A DNA stretch of 64,000 nt from an uncultured Olsenella sp. GTDB taxonomy: Bacteria > Actinomycetota > Coriobacteriia > Coriobacteriales > Atopobiaceae. Location: NCBI GenBank assembly GCA_934660915.1, contig CAKUIF010000010.1:16204-80203 (forward strand), in the 5' to 3' direction. This document shows positions 31,708-40,792 of the stretch, piece by piece (position 1 is the first letter of the stretch; each line of letters begins with the position of its first letter). A program made the translations under genes and the position numbers. Under the pieces are notes generated by a model. That model had not been told where the DNA came from. It saw only the letters and a program-made list of their open reading frames with translations, and did not search any database.

Positions 31708-32811
31708 TTGACCCAGATACAGACGAGCCCCGCCGACGTCCTGGCCAGCTTTGGCCCGGGCGTCGGTTTGTGCGGGGACATCCACCCGTTCGCGAACGGA
31801 AAGAAGGACACGCCCTTAGCCGAGCGCCTTGTGGGAAATCCGCTGCTCATGGCCCCTATGGCGGGGGTGACCGACTCCGCATACCGCATGATGGCCCGCG
31901 CCGGCGGGGCGGACGTCGCCTATTCGGAGATGGTCTCGTGCGCCGGGCTCCACTACGGCGGCAACGGCAGCTGGGAGCTCACCGAGTGCGCCGAGGGCGA
32001 GCCCGACCTCGCGGTGCAGCTCTTCGGCACCAAGCCCGAGCTCTTCCGCGAGGCGGCGGAGGGCGTAGCCGAGCGACTTGGCACAAGGCTTGTGCTCATC
32101 GACATCAACATGGCGTGCCCCGTGCCCAAGGTCACAAAGAAGGGCGAGGGCGCCGCGCTCATGGAGACCCCGGAGCTCGCCGAGACCCTCGTGTCCGCCT
32201 GCGTTGAGGCTCTTGCCCCCTATGGGGTACCCGTGACGGTGAAGATCCGACGCGGCCGCTACGACGGGCGCGAGCTCGCCCCGGAGTTCGCGCGGCGGAT
32301 GGAGGCGGCTGGCGCCCAGGCGGTGGCGGTCCACGGGCGCTATGCCACGCAGTTCTACCACGGCGAGGCGGACTGGGACACGGTCCGCCGAGTCGCCGGC
32401 GCGGTCAAGATCCCCGTCATCGGCTCCGGCGACGTCCGCGACGCGCATGAGGCGGCGAGGATGCTTTCCGAGACCGGGGCCCGTGCCGTCATGGTCGCCC
32501 GCGGGAGCTACGGCAACCCGTGGGTATTCAACCAGGCGAAGGATATCCTGGCCGGCAAGGAGCCGTTCGCGCCGGGCCTCGTCACGCGCATCGAGGCGTT
32601 CGAGTGCCATATGCGCCTGCTCGCTGCCACCGGGGCTCACCTCAAGAGGGGCAGGAGCCTCGCGAACTGGTACCTCAAGGGTATGCCGGAGGCGGCGTTC
32701 TGGCGTGGCGAGGCAAACAAGTGCATCACGCTCGAGGAGTTCCTCCGCGTGAGCGCGCGGATTAAGGAAGCGATGGCGGAGGCCGAGGATCATGGCTTCG
32801 AAATTAGATAA
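31708..32811 (+). CDS. tRNA-dihydrouridine synthase
   Basis: About 367 residues. TTG 31708 is preferred because GGGGGAG precedes it; GTG 31696, overlapping the lepA stop, would add four residues. The TIM-barrel FMN protein shows LMAPMAGVTDSAYRMM, QLFGTKPELF, the catalytic Cys segment DINMACPVPKVTKKGEG, VKIRRG, VHGRYATQFYHG and MVARGSYGNPWVF, all Dus hallmarks. It reduces specific uridines in tRNA to dihydrouridine. It overlaps hemW by 20 bp. Confidence 0.93.
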   Translation: MTQIQTSPADVLASFGPGVGLCGDIHPFANGKKDTPLAERLVGNPLLMAPMAGVTDSAYRMMARAGGADVAYSEMVSCAGLHYGGNGSWELTECAEGEPDLAVQLFGTKPELFREAAEGVAERLGTRLVLIDINMACPVPKVTKKGEGAALMETPELAETLVSACVEALAPYGVPVTVKIRRGRYDGRELAPEFARRMEAAGAQAVAVHGRYATQFYHGEADWDTVRRVAGAVKIPVIGSGDVRDAHEAARMLSETGARAVMVARGSYGNPWVFNQAKDILAGKEPFAPGLVTRIEAFECHMRLLAATGAHLKRGRSLANWYLKGMPEAAFWRGEANKCITLEEFLRVSARIKEAMAEAEDHGFEIR

Positions 32812-34054
32812 CGCTCGTGCTTGGGAGGCCCGCCTTGAGCGGGCCTCTGCCTATGCGCTTTATCTGCACGTGCCGTTTTGCGCGCAGAAGTGCGCCTACT
32901 GCGACTTCGCCTCATGGGCGATTCGCAGGGGCGACCCCCTGATGTCCGCCTATGCCGACGCCTTGGTGTCGCAGGTCCGCGAGCTCGAGGACCTCGGTGT
33001 CCTCGAGGGGCTGCGTACCGCCTATATCGGGGGCGGCACGCCATCGCTTTTGGGTGCGCCTACGCTCGGGGGCCTCGTGGCGTGCGCCTCCGCCCTGGGC
33101 CCTGAGGAGCTGAGCTGCGAGGCGAACCCCGACTCGCTGGGAAACGACGTCATCGAGGCGCTTCTATCCAACGGGGCGACTCGGGTTTCCATAGGCGTCC
33201 AAAGCCTCATCGACACGGAGCTCGCCGAGCTCGGCCGCCTCCATGATTCCGCGCTCGCGCAGGAGCGGGTGCGCGCCGCAGTGGGCTCCGGCCTTGACGT
33301 CTCGTGCGACTTAATGTGCGCGACTCCGGGCCAAACCGACGCTTCTTGGCAAGAAACCCTTGAGGCCGCGATCGCGCTTGGGGTCTCACATATGAGCGTC
33401 TATCCCTTGATGATCGAGGAGGGGACGGCGTTCGATCGGCGCTATTCCAATGATGAGTGCGCTTGGAACTCAGACGAGGTGCAGGCTCGCCGAATGCAAA
33501 AGGCTCAAGTTGAGCTTGAACGTCATGGATTCAATCAATATGAGGTAGCTAGCTACGCAAAGGCCGATAAAGTCTGCAAACACAACATCGCGTATTGGAC
33601 CGCGCAGCCTTACTTTGGCCTCGGAACCAAAGCCTCAAGTATGCTAACCCTAAAGCTCTACTTGAAGCTTTGTGAGGCGTGTCGATGCTTGCCCGCGCCC
33701 CCTTCCGAAGCTTCCCGGGCGCGTCTTACGGTAAAGAACTCTCGGTCCGAGATCGCGCGCGACCCACAACTCGCTTCACTAAGGTTCAATATAGAGTTTC
33801 TAACCGATGCACAGGCCGCCGCGGAGGACCTCATGCTGGGTGCCCGCATGCGGGCGGGGCTCGACCCCGGCCTCGTCGCCCATGCCCGCCGCTTGCTTCC
33901 CACGCTCGACGAGTGTCTCGATGGGCTCGTGACGGAAGGCTACCTTACGGCCCGGGTGGGGAGGCTCGCGCCCACGGAGCGTGGCTGGCTGCTCGGCAAC
34001 GAGCTCTACGAGCGCCTCTGGGACCTTGCTCCCGGGGACGTGCTTGAGGTCTAA
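32792..34054 (+). CDS. hemW: HemW-like radical SAM protein
   Basis: 420 residues. The radical-SAM cluster motif is HVPFCAQKCAYCDF (CxxxCxxC). SAM-binding GGGTPS and the later VSIGVQSLIDTELAELGRLHD match HemW/HemN. The family CKHNIAYWT box is present, and the usual FGxGxxAHS segment reads FGLGTKASS. HemW proteins are heme chaperones rather than coproporphyrinogen oxidases. The stretch 33420-33800 is markedly AT-richer, with different codon use from the rest of the gene. Confidence 0.88.
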   Translation: MASKLDNARAWEARLERASAYALYLHVPFCAQKCAYCDFASWAIRRGDPLMSAYADALVSQVRELEDLGVLEGLRTAYIGGGTPSLLGAPTLGGLVACASALGPEELSCEANPDSLGNDVIEALLSNGATRVSIGVQSLIDTELAELGRLHDSALAQERVRAAVGSGLDVSCDLMCATPGQTDASWQETLEAAIALGVSHMSVYPLMIEEGTAFDRRYSNDECAWNSDEVQARRMQKAQVELERHGFNQYEVASYAKADKVCKHNIAYWTAQPYFGLGTKASSMLTLKLYLKLCEACRCLPAPPSEASRARLTVKNSRSEIARDPQLASLRFNIEFLTDAQAAAEDLMLGARMRAGLDPGLVAHARRLLPTLDECLDGLVTEGYLTARVGRLAPTERGWLLGNELYERLWDLAPGDVLEV

Positions 34055-34194
34055 GTCGCTTTCGCGTTGCGTTTGCCTGACAAAGTCAACCATTCGCCGA
34101 GCGCGCCTGCTCTTCTTCCCGCAATTAGGCATGATGCATGTTGTGGAGCGCGGCCGATCAGATGTCCCGCGCACTATTGAGGAGAGGAAAGCGC

Positions 34195-36210
34195 ATGGCA
34201 GCAAACGCACAGAAGCTACTCGAGCCCATCAAGGTCGGGCCCATCGAGCTTAAGAACCGCATCATGTTCCCGCCGCTCACCACCGGTTACGAGGAGCGCG
34301 ACGGCTCCATCGGCGAGCGCAGCCTTGCGTTCTACGAGCGCCTTGCCAAGGGCGGCGTAAGCTACATCGTCATCGGCGACGTGGCGCCCGTCATGACCGC
34401 GAGCCCCACGCCCAAGCTCGCCTCCGATGCCCAGATCCCCTCGTTTGCCGCCCTCGCGGACGCCGTCCACAAGCACGGCGCCAAGATCGCCCTGCAGCTC
34501 TTCCACCCCGAGTACGACGTCCCCGGCGTCGGACGCATGATCATGGGCTCTATGTCTGCGGCCAAGTCGGCGCAGGCCGCCAAGGCTGCCGGCGACGAGG
34601 AGACCTTCGCCGCAAAGATGGCCGAGTCCGAGAAGATCCGCCAGGAGGCCTACGCCAAGCTGCACCACGACATGCAGCACTTCGTGACCGAGGCCACGGT
34701 CGAGCAGCTCAACGAGATCAAGGAGGCCATCGCGGCCAGCGCCGCCCGTGCCGAGAAGGCCGGCATCGACGCCATCGAGGTTCACGGCGACCGTCTCGTC
34801 GGCTCCCTCTGTTCCGCCGCGCTCAACCATCGCACCGACGAGTACGGCGGCTCCTTCGAGAACCGCGTCCGCTACGCCCTCGAGGTCGTCGCGGCCATCA
34901 AGCAGGCCGCGCCTACGCTCATGGTCGAGTATAAGCTCCCCGTCATCACCCACAACGCCGACGGCACGCCGCGCGGCAAGGGCGGCCTCGTGGCCGACGA
35001 GGCCTGCGAGCTCGCCGTTCTCCTCGAGAAGGCCGGCATCGACATGATCCAGGTCGCACAGGCCAACCACACCGGCAACATGGGCGACACCATCCCGCCC
35101 ATGGGCTCGATGCCCTACAACTGGACGCTTCCGGTGGCCGAGCGCGTGAAGGGGCTCGTCTCGGTCCCCGTCGCCACCGTGGGCCGCGTGGTCTCCGTCG
35201 AGGCCGGCGAGAAGATCCTCGAGGACGGTTCAGCCGACATCGTCGCCTACGGCCGCTCGCTCATGTGCGACCCCGACATCGCGCTGAAGGCCGCAACGGG
35301 CGAGCCAATCCGCGAGTGCCTCAACTGCAACAAGGGCTGTGTCGATGCCATCCAGAACCGCCGCTACATCTCGTGCGTGCTCAACGCCGAGAACGGCGAC
35401 GAGGCCACCGTCTCGATCAAGCCCGGCGAGGGCAAGAAGCGCGTCGCCGTCGTGGGCGGTGGCATCGCCGGCCTCGAGGCCGCCCGCGTCGCCGCCAAGC
35501 GCGGCTACGACGTCACGCTCTTCGAGGCGTCCGACCACCTCGGCGGCCAGATCGTCCTCGCCGCGGCTCCCCCGCGCAAGAGCGAGATCATGCGCTCCGT
35601 CGAGTACTACGAGAAGGTCTTTCCGGGCCTCGGCGTGAGCGTCGAGCTCAACCACGCGGCGTCCGCCGACGAGCTCAACGCCTTCGACGCCGCCGTCGTG
35701 GCCGTGGGCGCCCATGATTTCCGCATCCCCGTCCCCGGTGCCGACTCGGACAAGGTCGTCTCGTCCTGGGACGTCCTTTCCGGCAAGGCCGAGGTCTCCG
35801 GCCGCGTCGCCGTCATCGGCGGCGGCCTGGTGGGCACCGAGACCGCCGAGTTCCTCCTTGAGCGCGGCTGCGAGGTCTCCGTCGTCGAGATGCTCGACAA
35901 GATTGCCGCCGGCGAGTCCGATACCATCCTGCCGCTCATCATGGCCGACTTTGAGGAGAATGGCGTCGAGCAGCACGTGAACACGCGCCTTTCCGCCGTC
36001 ACCGACGAGGGCATCGAGGCCGTGTGCGGCGAAGAGACGGTCAAGATCGCCTGCGACTACGTCGTCATGGCTGTCGGCTCCAAGGCCAACTCCCTCGACG
36101 TCTCCGGCGTGACGGTCCCCGTGGCCTTCGTGGGCGACTGCTCCGGCGAGCGCACCGCAGACATCGCGAGCGCCATCCGCACCGCCTACAACGCTGCGAA
36201 CTCCCTTTAA
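34195..36210 (+). CDS. Old-yellow-enzyme type NADH:flavin oxidoreductase with FAD/NAD domain
   Basis: 671 residues from ATG 34195 (GGAGAGGAAA upstream). Residues 1-370 are an FMN TIM barrel (LEPIKVGPIELKNRIMFPPL, and DAIEVHGDRLVGS). The [4Fe-4S] cysteines lie in ECLNCNKGCVD plus a later Cys. Residues about 415-670 form a Rossmann reductase with two glycine motifs (VVGGGIAGLEAARVAAKRG and AVIGGGLVGTETAEFLLERG). This is the layout of 2,4-dienoyl-CoA reductase, BaiCD/BaiH and enoate reductases. It would reduce an activated C=C bond of an unknown substrate. It stands alone between hemW and a terminator. Confidence 0.88.
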   Translation: MAANAQKLLEPIKVGPIELKNRIMFPPLTTGYEERDGSIGERSLAFYERLAKGGVSYIVIGDVAPVMTASPTPKLASDAQIPSFAALADAVHKHGAKIALQLFHPEYDVPGVGRMIMGSMSAAKSAQAAKAAGDEETFAAKMAESEKIRQEAYAKLHHDMQHFVTEATVEQLNEIKEAIAASAARAEKAGIDAIEVHGDRLVGSLCSAALNHRTDEYGGSFENRVRYALEVVAAIKQAAPTLMVEYKLPVITHNADGTPRGKGGLVADEACELAVLLEKAGIDMIQVAQANHTGNMGDTIPPMGSMPYNWTLPVAERVKGLVSVPVATVGRVVSVEAGEKILEDGSADIVAYGRSLMCDPDIALKAATGEPIRECLNCNKGCVDAIQNRRYISCVLNAENGDEATVSIKPGEGKKRVAVVGGGIAGLEAARVAAKRGYDVTLFEASDHLGGQIVLAAAPPRKSEIMRSVEYYEKVFPGLGVSVELNHAASADELNAFDAAVVAVGAHDFRIPVPGADSDKVVSSWDVLSGKAEVSGRVAVIGGGLVGTETAEFLLERGCEVSVVEMLDKIAAGESDTILPLIMADFEENGVEQHVNTRLSAVTDEGIEAVCGEETVKIACDYVVMAVGSKANSLDVSGVTVPVAFVGDCSGERTADIASAIRTAYNAANSL

Positions 36211-36243
36211 GCCCTGAGTCCCAGGACACGCCGACCTGGATTT

Positions 36244-36280
36244 GGTCGCCGTCTCGCTTCCCGCGCGACGGCGACCTTTT
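36244..36280 (+). terminator. Terminator after the flavoenzyme gene
   Basis: A perfect 10-bp stem GGTCGCCGTC (36244-36253) / GACGGCGACC (36267-36276) with a 13-nt loop, followed by TTTT. Confidence 0.88.
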
Positions 36281-36411
36281 GCTTTGCACAAGCCTTGTGC
36301 TAAGTTCTCGCATAAAGATGACGCTTGCGCAGCTTGCAATAGCCGCCGGCTTGCGGCACCATACGCCTAAAGGTTTTCAACCACCAGTTCAATCCGTCGA
36401 TGGGGGAGCAC

Positions 36412-36888
36412 ATGCCGGGCAAGCGCGAGGGCGTCATTTCTTGGGACGAGTTCTTCATGAGGGTCGCGGTCGCGGCCAAGCTCCGCAGCAAGGACCCCAA
36501 GACCCAGGTGGGCGCCTGCATCGCCGATCACGACCACCGCATCCTCTCGGTCGGGTACAACGGCACGCCCGCCGGCATCGACGACGACGAGTTCCCGTGG
36601 GAGTCCACGGGCGAGCCCCTCACCGATAAGCACAACTACGTGATCCATGCCGAGGCCAACGCCATCCTCAACTACCGAGGGTCGAATAAAGACCTGGTCG
36701 GGGCCACGATCTACGTCACCCTCTTTCCGTGCCACGAGTGCGCGAAGACCCTCGCCCAGGCGGGCATCGGCGAGGTCGTCTACCTCGACGACAAGTACCA
36801 CAGCACCGAAGACGGCCTCATCTCCCGCAACATCCTCGACCGCTGCGGCATCTCGTACCGCCAGGTGGGCGTGGAAATCGCGGATTAA
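36412..36888 (+). CDS. comEB: dCMP deaminase (ComEB-like)
   Basis: 158 residues from ATG 36412, chosen for GGGGGAG upstream; an in-frame ATG at 36400 lacks an RBS. The zinc and catalytic motifs are HAEANAIL and PCHECAK. The N-terminus KDPKTQVGACIADHDHRILSVGYNG is typical. It deaminates dCMP to dUMP for thymidylate synthesis. In Bacillus the homologue lies in the comE locus; here it is 8 kb from comEC. Confidence 0.92.
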   Translation: MPGKREGVISWDEFFMRVAVAAKLRSKDPKTQVGACIADHDHRILSVGYNGTPAGIDDDEFPWESTGEPLTDKHNYVIHAEANAILNYRGSNKDLVGATIYVTLFPCHECAKTLAQAGIGEVVYLDDKYHSTEDGLISRNILDRCGISYRQVGVEIAD

Positions 36889-36986
36889 CGCCGCAAACGC
36901 GGACCGCCGCGGGTTTGCTCGGCCCTGAAGCTGGATATACTTACTCCTGTTGACTATGTACGCCAAAACACGGGGAGCCCAGCCAC

Positions 36987-38111
36987 ATGGCCTCGATGAA
37001 CGACAAAGACTACTACGCCATCCTCGGCGTCGAGAAGGACGCCACGACCGAGGAGATCCGAAAGGCCTTCCAGAAGAAGGCGCGCAAGCTTCACCCGGAC
37101 GTCAATAAAGAGCCTGACGCCGAGGAGAAGTTCAAGGAGGTCTCCGAGGCCTATGCCGTGCTCTCCGATGAGGATAAGCGCAAGCGCTACGACGCCATGC
37201 GCTCCGGCAACCCGTTCGCCGGCGCGAGCGCCGGCTACGGCTCTCCGAGCGCGGGCGGATACGGCGACCCGTTCGGCGGCATGGGCGGCCCCTTCGCCTG
37301 GGGCCCCTTCGGCGGCGGGTTCAACACGGGCGCGGGCCGCGGCAAGCAGTCTCGCTCGTACAATCCCCGTGCCGGCGCCGACGTCGTGTTCGAGGTCAAC
37401 CTGGATTCCGATAAGGCCGCGAAGGGCTGCCGCCGGGGTGTGACCTACCAGCGCTACGCCGCCTGCGACGTGTGCCACGGCGCCGGCTCCGTCCATGCAG
37501 AGCACCCCGAGACCTGCCCGATCTGCGGCGGCCGCGGGCGTATCTCCCTCGACCTCGGCAGCCTTCTGGGCTTCGGCGTCATTGACATGGAGTGCCCGGA
37601 GTGCGAGGGGACCGGCAAGGTCGTCGCCGACCCCTGCGAGGCATGCGGCGGGTCTGGGCGCACGCTGACCGCGAGCGAGGTCGTCGTCGACATCCCCGCG
37701 GGATCGCACGACGGCGACGAGGTGCGCGTCAAGGGCATGGGCAACGCGGGCACGAACGGCGAGGCCGCCGGTGACTTCGTTGCGCGCGTCGTCGTCCCCG
37801 AGGAGCGCCTCGATCCCCGCGCGGCGAACGGCTTCTACCTCGTGGGCTTCGCCCTTCCGTTCATCGTCTTCGGCGCCATTTCCCAGACGCTCGGCTCGGT
37901 TGCCCTGTTCGTGGCGTTCCTCTTGGCATTCGGGCTCTACAACGGGTTCCGACACGGCATAGGCAAGGGCGCCCGCTGGTGGAAGCACGTCGCCGCCGCC
38001 ATCGGCAACGGCGCGAGCTCGGGGCTCGTGCTCGCGCTCTTCTTCACATCTATGATGTCCTGCACAGTCGGCGCCGGCCGAGCCGGCTACACGGGCGGCA
38101 TGCTCGTGTAA
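36987..38111 (+). CDS. DnaJ-like co-chaperone with C-terminal membrane anchor
   Basis: 374 residues. A full J domain (about 8-70, HPD in KLHPDVNKE), a Gly/Phe-rich region (75-125) and all four CxxCxGxG zinc motifs (CDVCHGAG, CPICGGRG, CPECEGTG, CEACGGSG) are intact. After CTD-I (VVVDIPAGSHDGDEVRVKGMG) the usual CTD-II and dimerisation part is missing. It is replaced by hydrophobic segments from about residue 288 (YLVGFALPFIVFGAI, TLGSVALFVAFLLAFGLY, and SSGLVLALFFTSMMSC). It would place Hsp70 recruitment at the membrane. A canonical DnaJ gene follows 76 bp downstream, so the two are likely paralogues. Confidence 0.88.
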   Translation: MASMNDKDYYAILGVEKDATTEEIRKAFQKKARKLHPDVNKEPDAEEKFKEVSEAYAVLSDEDKRKRYDAMRSGNPFAGASAGYGSPSAGGYGDPFGGMGGPFAWGPFGGGFNTGAGRGKQSRSYNPRAGADVVFEVNLDSDKAAKGCRRGVTYQRYAACDVCHGAGSVHAEHPETCPICGGRGRISLDLGSLLGFGVIDMECPECEGTGKVVADPCEACGGSGRTLTASEVVVDIPAGSHDGDEVRVKGMGNAGTNGEAAGDFVARVVVPEERLDPRAANGFYLVGFALPFIVFGAISQTLGSVALFVAFLLAFGLYNGFRHGIGKGARWWKHVAAAIGNGASSGLVLALFFTSMMSCTVGAGRAGYTGGMLV

Positions 38112-38187
38112 AGAAGCGCTCGGCGCTTCTTGCCAGTGGCTGTGAATTGTTTTACCTGCACGTGAACTTGCGTTTATTTGGAGATTG

Positions 38188-39423
38188 GTGATCTTGGAAC
38201 CGAAGAAGGACTTCTACGAGGTGCTCGGCGTGGCAAAGGACGCCGACGCAAAGACGATCAAGCGCGCGTTCCTCAAACTCGCGCGCAAGCTCCACCCCGA
38301 CGTCTCGGACGACCCCGACGCCGAGGAGAAGTTCAAGGAGGTCAACGAGGCGTACTCCGTCCTCTCTGACGACCAGAAGCGCGCCAACTACGACCGCTAC
38401 GGCGACCCCAACGGACCTGCCGGCTTCGGTTCCGACTACGTCGACGTCTCCGATATCTTCGGCGGCTCGGGCTTCGGGTTCGGCGACATCTTCGACTCGT
38501 TCTTCGGCGGCGGTCGCGGCGGCGCCGGCGGGACGTCTGCGCGCACCCACGGCCGCGATATGGGCATCCACCTGCAGATTACTCTTGAGGAGGCTGCCGC
38601 GGGCTGCGCGAAGACCGTTGCCTACGAGCGCCTCGCGCCCTGCGACGACTGCGGCGGCACCGGCGCCGCCGACGGCGGCCACATGACCACCTGCTCGCGC
38701 TGCCACGGCACGGGACGCGTCGTCGAGGTCCAGCGCACCATCTTCGGCCAGATGCAGACCCAGTCCGAGTGCCCCGACTGCGGGGGCACGGGCCAGGTCA
38801 TCGACCACCCCTGCGAGACCTGCGGCGGCCAGGGCCGCACCCCCTCGCGCGAGAAGGTCGAGGTGAAGATCCCCGCGGGCATCCACTCCGGCCAGACCGT
38901 GACCGTCGAGGGCAAGGGCGAGGCGGGCCTGCGCGGGGACACCTGCGGCAACCTCGTCGTGAGCGTCGAGATCAAGCCTTCCGAGCGCTTCGAGCGTCGC
39001 GGCGACGACCTCTACTGCACCGTTAAGGTCGACGCGCTTCAGGCCATCCTCGGCACCACGGTCTCCGTGGACGGCGTCATGGCCGGCGAGAAGGTCCAGG
39101 TCGAGGTGCCCGCCGGCTGCCAGTTCGGCCAGCAGGTCGTGATCGAGCGCCGCGGCATGCCGCGCATGGGCATGATCGCCCGAGGCGACCTCGTGGCGGT
39201 TGTCCAGGTCGAGGTCCCGACCGACCTCACAAAGAAGCAGCTCCTCACCGTGAGCACGCTCGTGGCCGAGCGCGGGCTGGGGGACGCCGCCGACTCCGCC
39301 GGCGAGAAGCTCCGCGACCGCGCCGAGAAGGTCAAGGACGAGATCGAGGAAGAGGTCTCCGAGCACTTCAGCGGCGACAAGTGGCGCGCTCCGAAAAACC
39401 CGTTCACGGGTAAGCGCAAGTGA
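38188..39423 (+). CDS. dnaJ: Chaperone protein DnaJ
   Basis: About 411 residues. GTG 38188 (GGAG 4 nt upstream) is preferred; TTG 38194 is an alternative. J domain with KLHPDV, a Gly/Phe region, and four zinc motifs (CDDCGGTG, CSRCHGTG, CPDCGGTG, CETCGGQG). CTD-I and CTD-II are complete, ending in a charged tail. It stimulates DnaK ATPase and delivers substrates. The stop overlaps the start of the methylthiotransferase gene (GTGA). Confidence 0.94.
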   Translation: MILEPKKDFYEVLGVAKDADAKTIKRAFLKLARKLHPDVSDDPDAEEKFKEVNEAYSVLSDDQKRANYDRYGDPNGPAGFGSDYVDVSDIFGGSGFGFGDIFDSFFGGGRGGAGGTSARTHGRDMGIHLQITLEEAAAGCAKTVAYERLAPCDDCGGTGAADGGHMTTCSRCHGTGRVVEVQRTIFGQMQTQSECPDCGGTGQVIDHPCETCGGQGRTPSREKVEVKIPAGIHSGQTVTVEGKGEAGLRGDTCGNLVVSVEIKPSERFERRGDDLYCTVKVDALQAILGTTVSVDGVMAGEKVQVEVPAGCQFGQQVVIERRGMPRMGMIARGDLVAVVQVEVPTDLTKKQLLTVSTLVAERGLGDAADSAGEKLRDRAEKVKDEIEEEVSEHFSGDKWRAPKNPFTGKRK

Positions 39424-40697
39424 GCCTCCCCGCGCCGCGCCGCGCGGCCCTCGTGAACCTCGGCTGCCGCGTGAATCGCGTGGAGCTCGACTCGATGGCG
39501 ACCAGGCTCGAGTCCGCGGGCTTCGTGCTCACGGGCGAGTCCGATGCCGACTACATCGTCATCAACACCTGCGCCGTCACGGTCGAGGCCGAGGCAAAGA
39601 CTCGCAAGGCCATACGGCACGCCGCGGCACGCCCGCAGGGGCCGCTCGTGGTGGCGACGGGGTGCGTGGCGTCGCTGTTCGCCGACGAGCTCGCGGCGCT
39701 CTCCCCGAGCGTGCGCGTCGTGGCGAACAAGCGCGAGGTCGCCGACTTCGTCATCGCGCATGCGGAGGCAAACGCAAAGGTACTTGGCGAAGCCGAGGTT
39801 TCTGCGCCCATCCACGCGTCCGTGACGCCCACGGGCCGCACGCGCCCGGGCGTCCAGGTGCAGGACGGCTGCGATAATCGCTGCACGTACTGCATCATCT
39901 GGAAAGCCCGCGGCAAGGCCCGCTCGTTCGACCCCGACGGCATTGCTCGCGAGGTCCGGGCCGCCATGGGGCGAGGCGCCCATGAGGTCGTTCTCACCGG
40001 CATCAACCTCGGCGACTACCGGTGGGGGAGCGGCGAGGGCCAGATGCGCCTCCCGGGTCTTCTCTCCCTCCTGCTCGAGCAAACGGGGGTTGAGCGCCTG
40101 AGGCTCTCGTCCATAGAGCCGCCCGACGTGACCGACGAGCTCGTGCGCCTTATGGCGGCATCCGACGGCCGCATCGCGCCGTTTCTGCACATCTGCCTGC
40201 AGTCTGGGTGCGACGACACGCTCCGTCGCATGGCGCGCGTGTACCGGACCGACCTGTTCCGCGAAAACGTCGAGCGTGCGCGCGAGGCCATGCCCGACAT
40301 CGCCCTTGGTACCGACCTCATCGTCGGCTTTCCCGGCGAGACGAACGAGCAGTTCGAGGAGTCGCTCGCCTTCTGCGAGGAGATGCGCTTCGCGAAGATG
40401 CACATCTTCCGCTACTCCCGCAGGCCGGGGACGCCCGCGGCGGAGTTCGCCGACCAGGTTCCGCCGCAGGTCATGGCTGAGCGCTCTCGCCGTGCCCATG
40501 AGCTCGCGGCGCGCATGCGAAGCCAGGAGGCCGCGAGGCTCGTCGGCAAGAAGGACCTCGTCGTCGTGCAGTACCCCGGGCGCGCCGTCTCGGGCGGCCT
40601 GTTCGACGTAGAGGTCGATCCCGCCGTCCCGACAGACACGCTGCTGCCGGTCGTCTTCGGCGGCGTGCGCGCGGACGGGACCCTTGTCGCGCGCTAG
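39420..40697 (+). CDS. mtaB: MtaB-type tRNA methylthiotransferase
   Basis: 425 residues, GTG start inside the dnaJ stop. The N-terminal UPF0004 domain has conserved cysteines in LVNLGCRVN, VINTCAV and VATGCVA. The radical-SAM motif is VQDGCDNRCTYCIIW. The pattern LGCRVN and the absence of a long linker point to MtaB (YqeV), which makes 2-methylthio-t6A at position 37 of tRNA, rather than MiaB or RimO. The C-terminal TRAM-like part is short. Confidence 0.88.
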   Translation: MSLPAPRRAALVNLGCRVNRVELDSMATRLESAGFVLTGESDADYIVINTCAVTVEAEAKTRKAIRHAAARPQGPLVVATGCVASLFADELAALSPSVRVVANKREVADFVIAHAEANAKVLGEAEVSAPIHASVTPTGRTRPGVQVQDGCDNRCTYCIIWKARGKARSFDPDGIAREVRAAMGRGAHEVVLTGINLGDYRWGSGEGQMRLPGLLSLLLEQTGVERLRLSSIEPPDVTDELVRLMAASDGRIAPFLHICLQSGCDDTLRRMARVYRTDLFRENVERAREAMPDIALGTDLIVGFPGETNEQFEESLAFCEEMRFAKMHIFRYSRRPGTPAAEFADQVPPQVMAERSRRAHELAARMRSQEAARLVGKKDLVVVQYPGRAVSGGLFDVEVDPAVPTDTLLPVVFGGVRADGTLVAR

Positions 40698-40715
40698 ACG
40701 CTGCATATAAAGACC

Positions 40716-40771
40716 AACCGAAAACCCGCTCTTCTTTCCGTGGAAGGAAAGAAGAGCGGGCCTCTTCGGTT
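40716..40771. terminator. Bidirectional terminator
   Basis: A perfect 15-bp stem (40725-40739 / 40746-40760) with a 6-nt loop, extended by AACCGAA/TTCGGTT (40716-40722 / 40765-40771). The T run is better on the minus strand. It separates convergent genes. Confidence 0.88.
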
Positions 40772-40792
40772 CACTTTGCTGAGCGTGGGTGC

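Noticed and set aside
32792..34054. True oxygen-independent coproporphyrinogen III oxidase (HemN)
   Set aside because: Length and motif layout fit HemW; no heme biosynthesis genes are adjacent.
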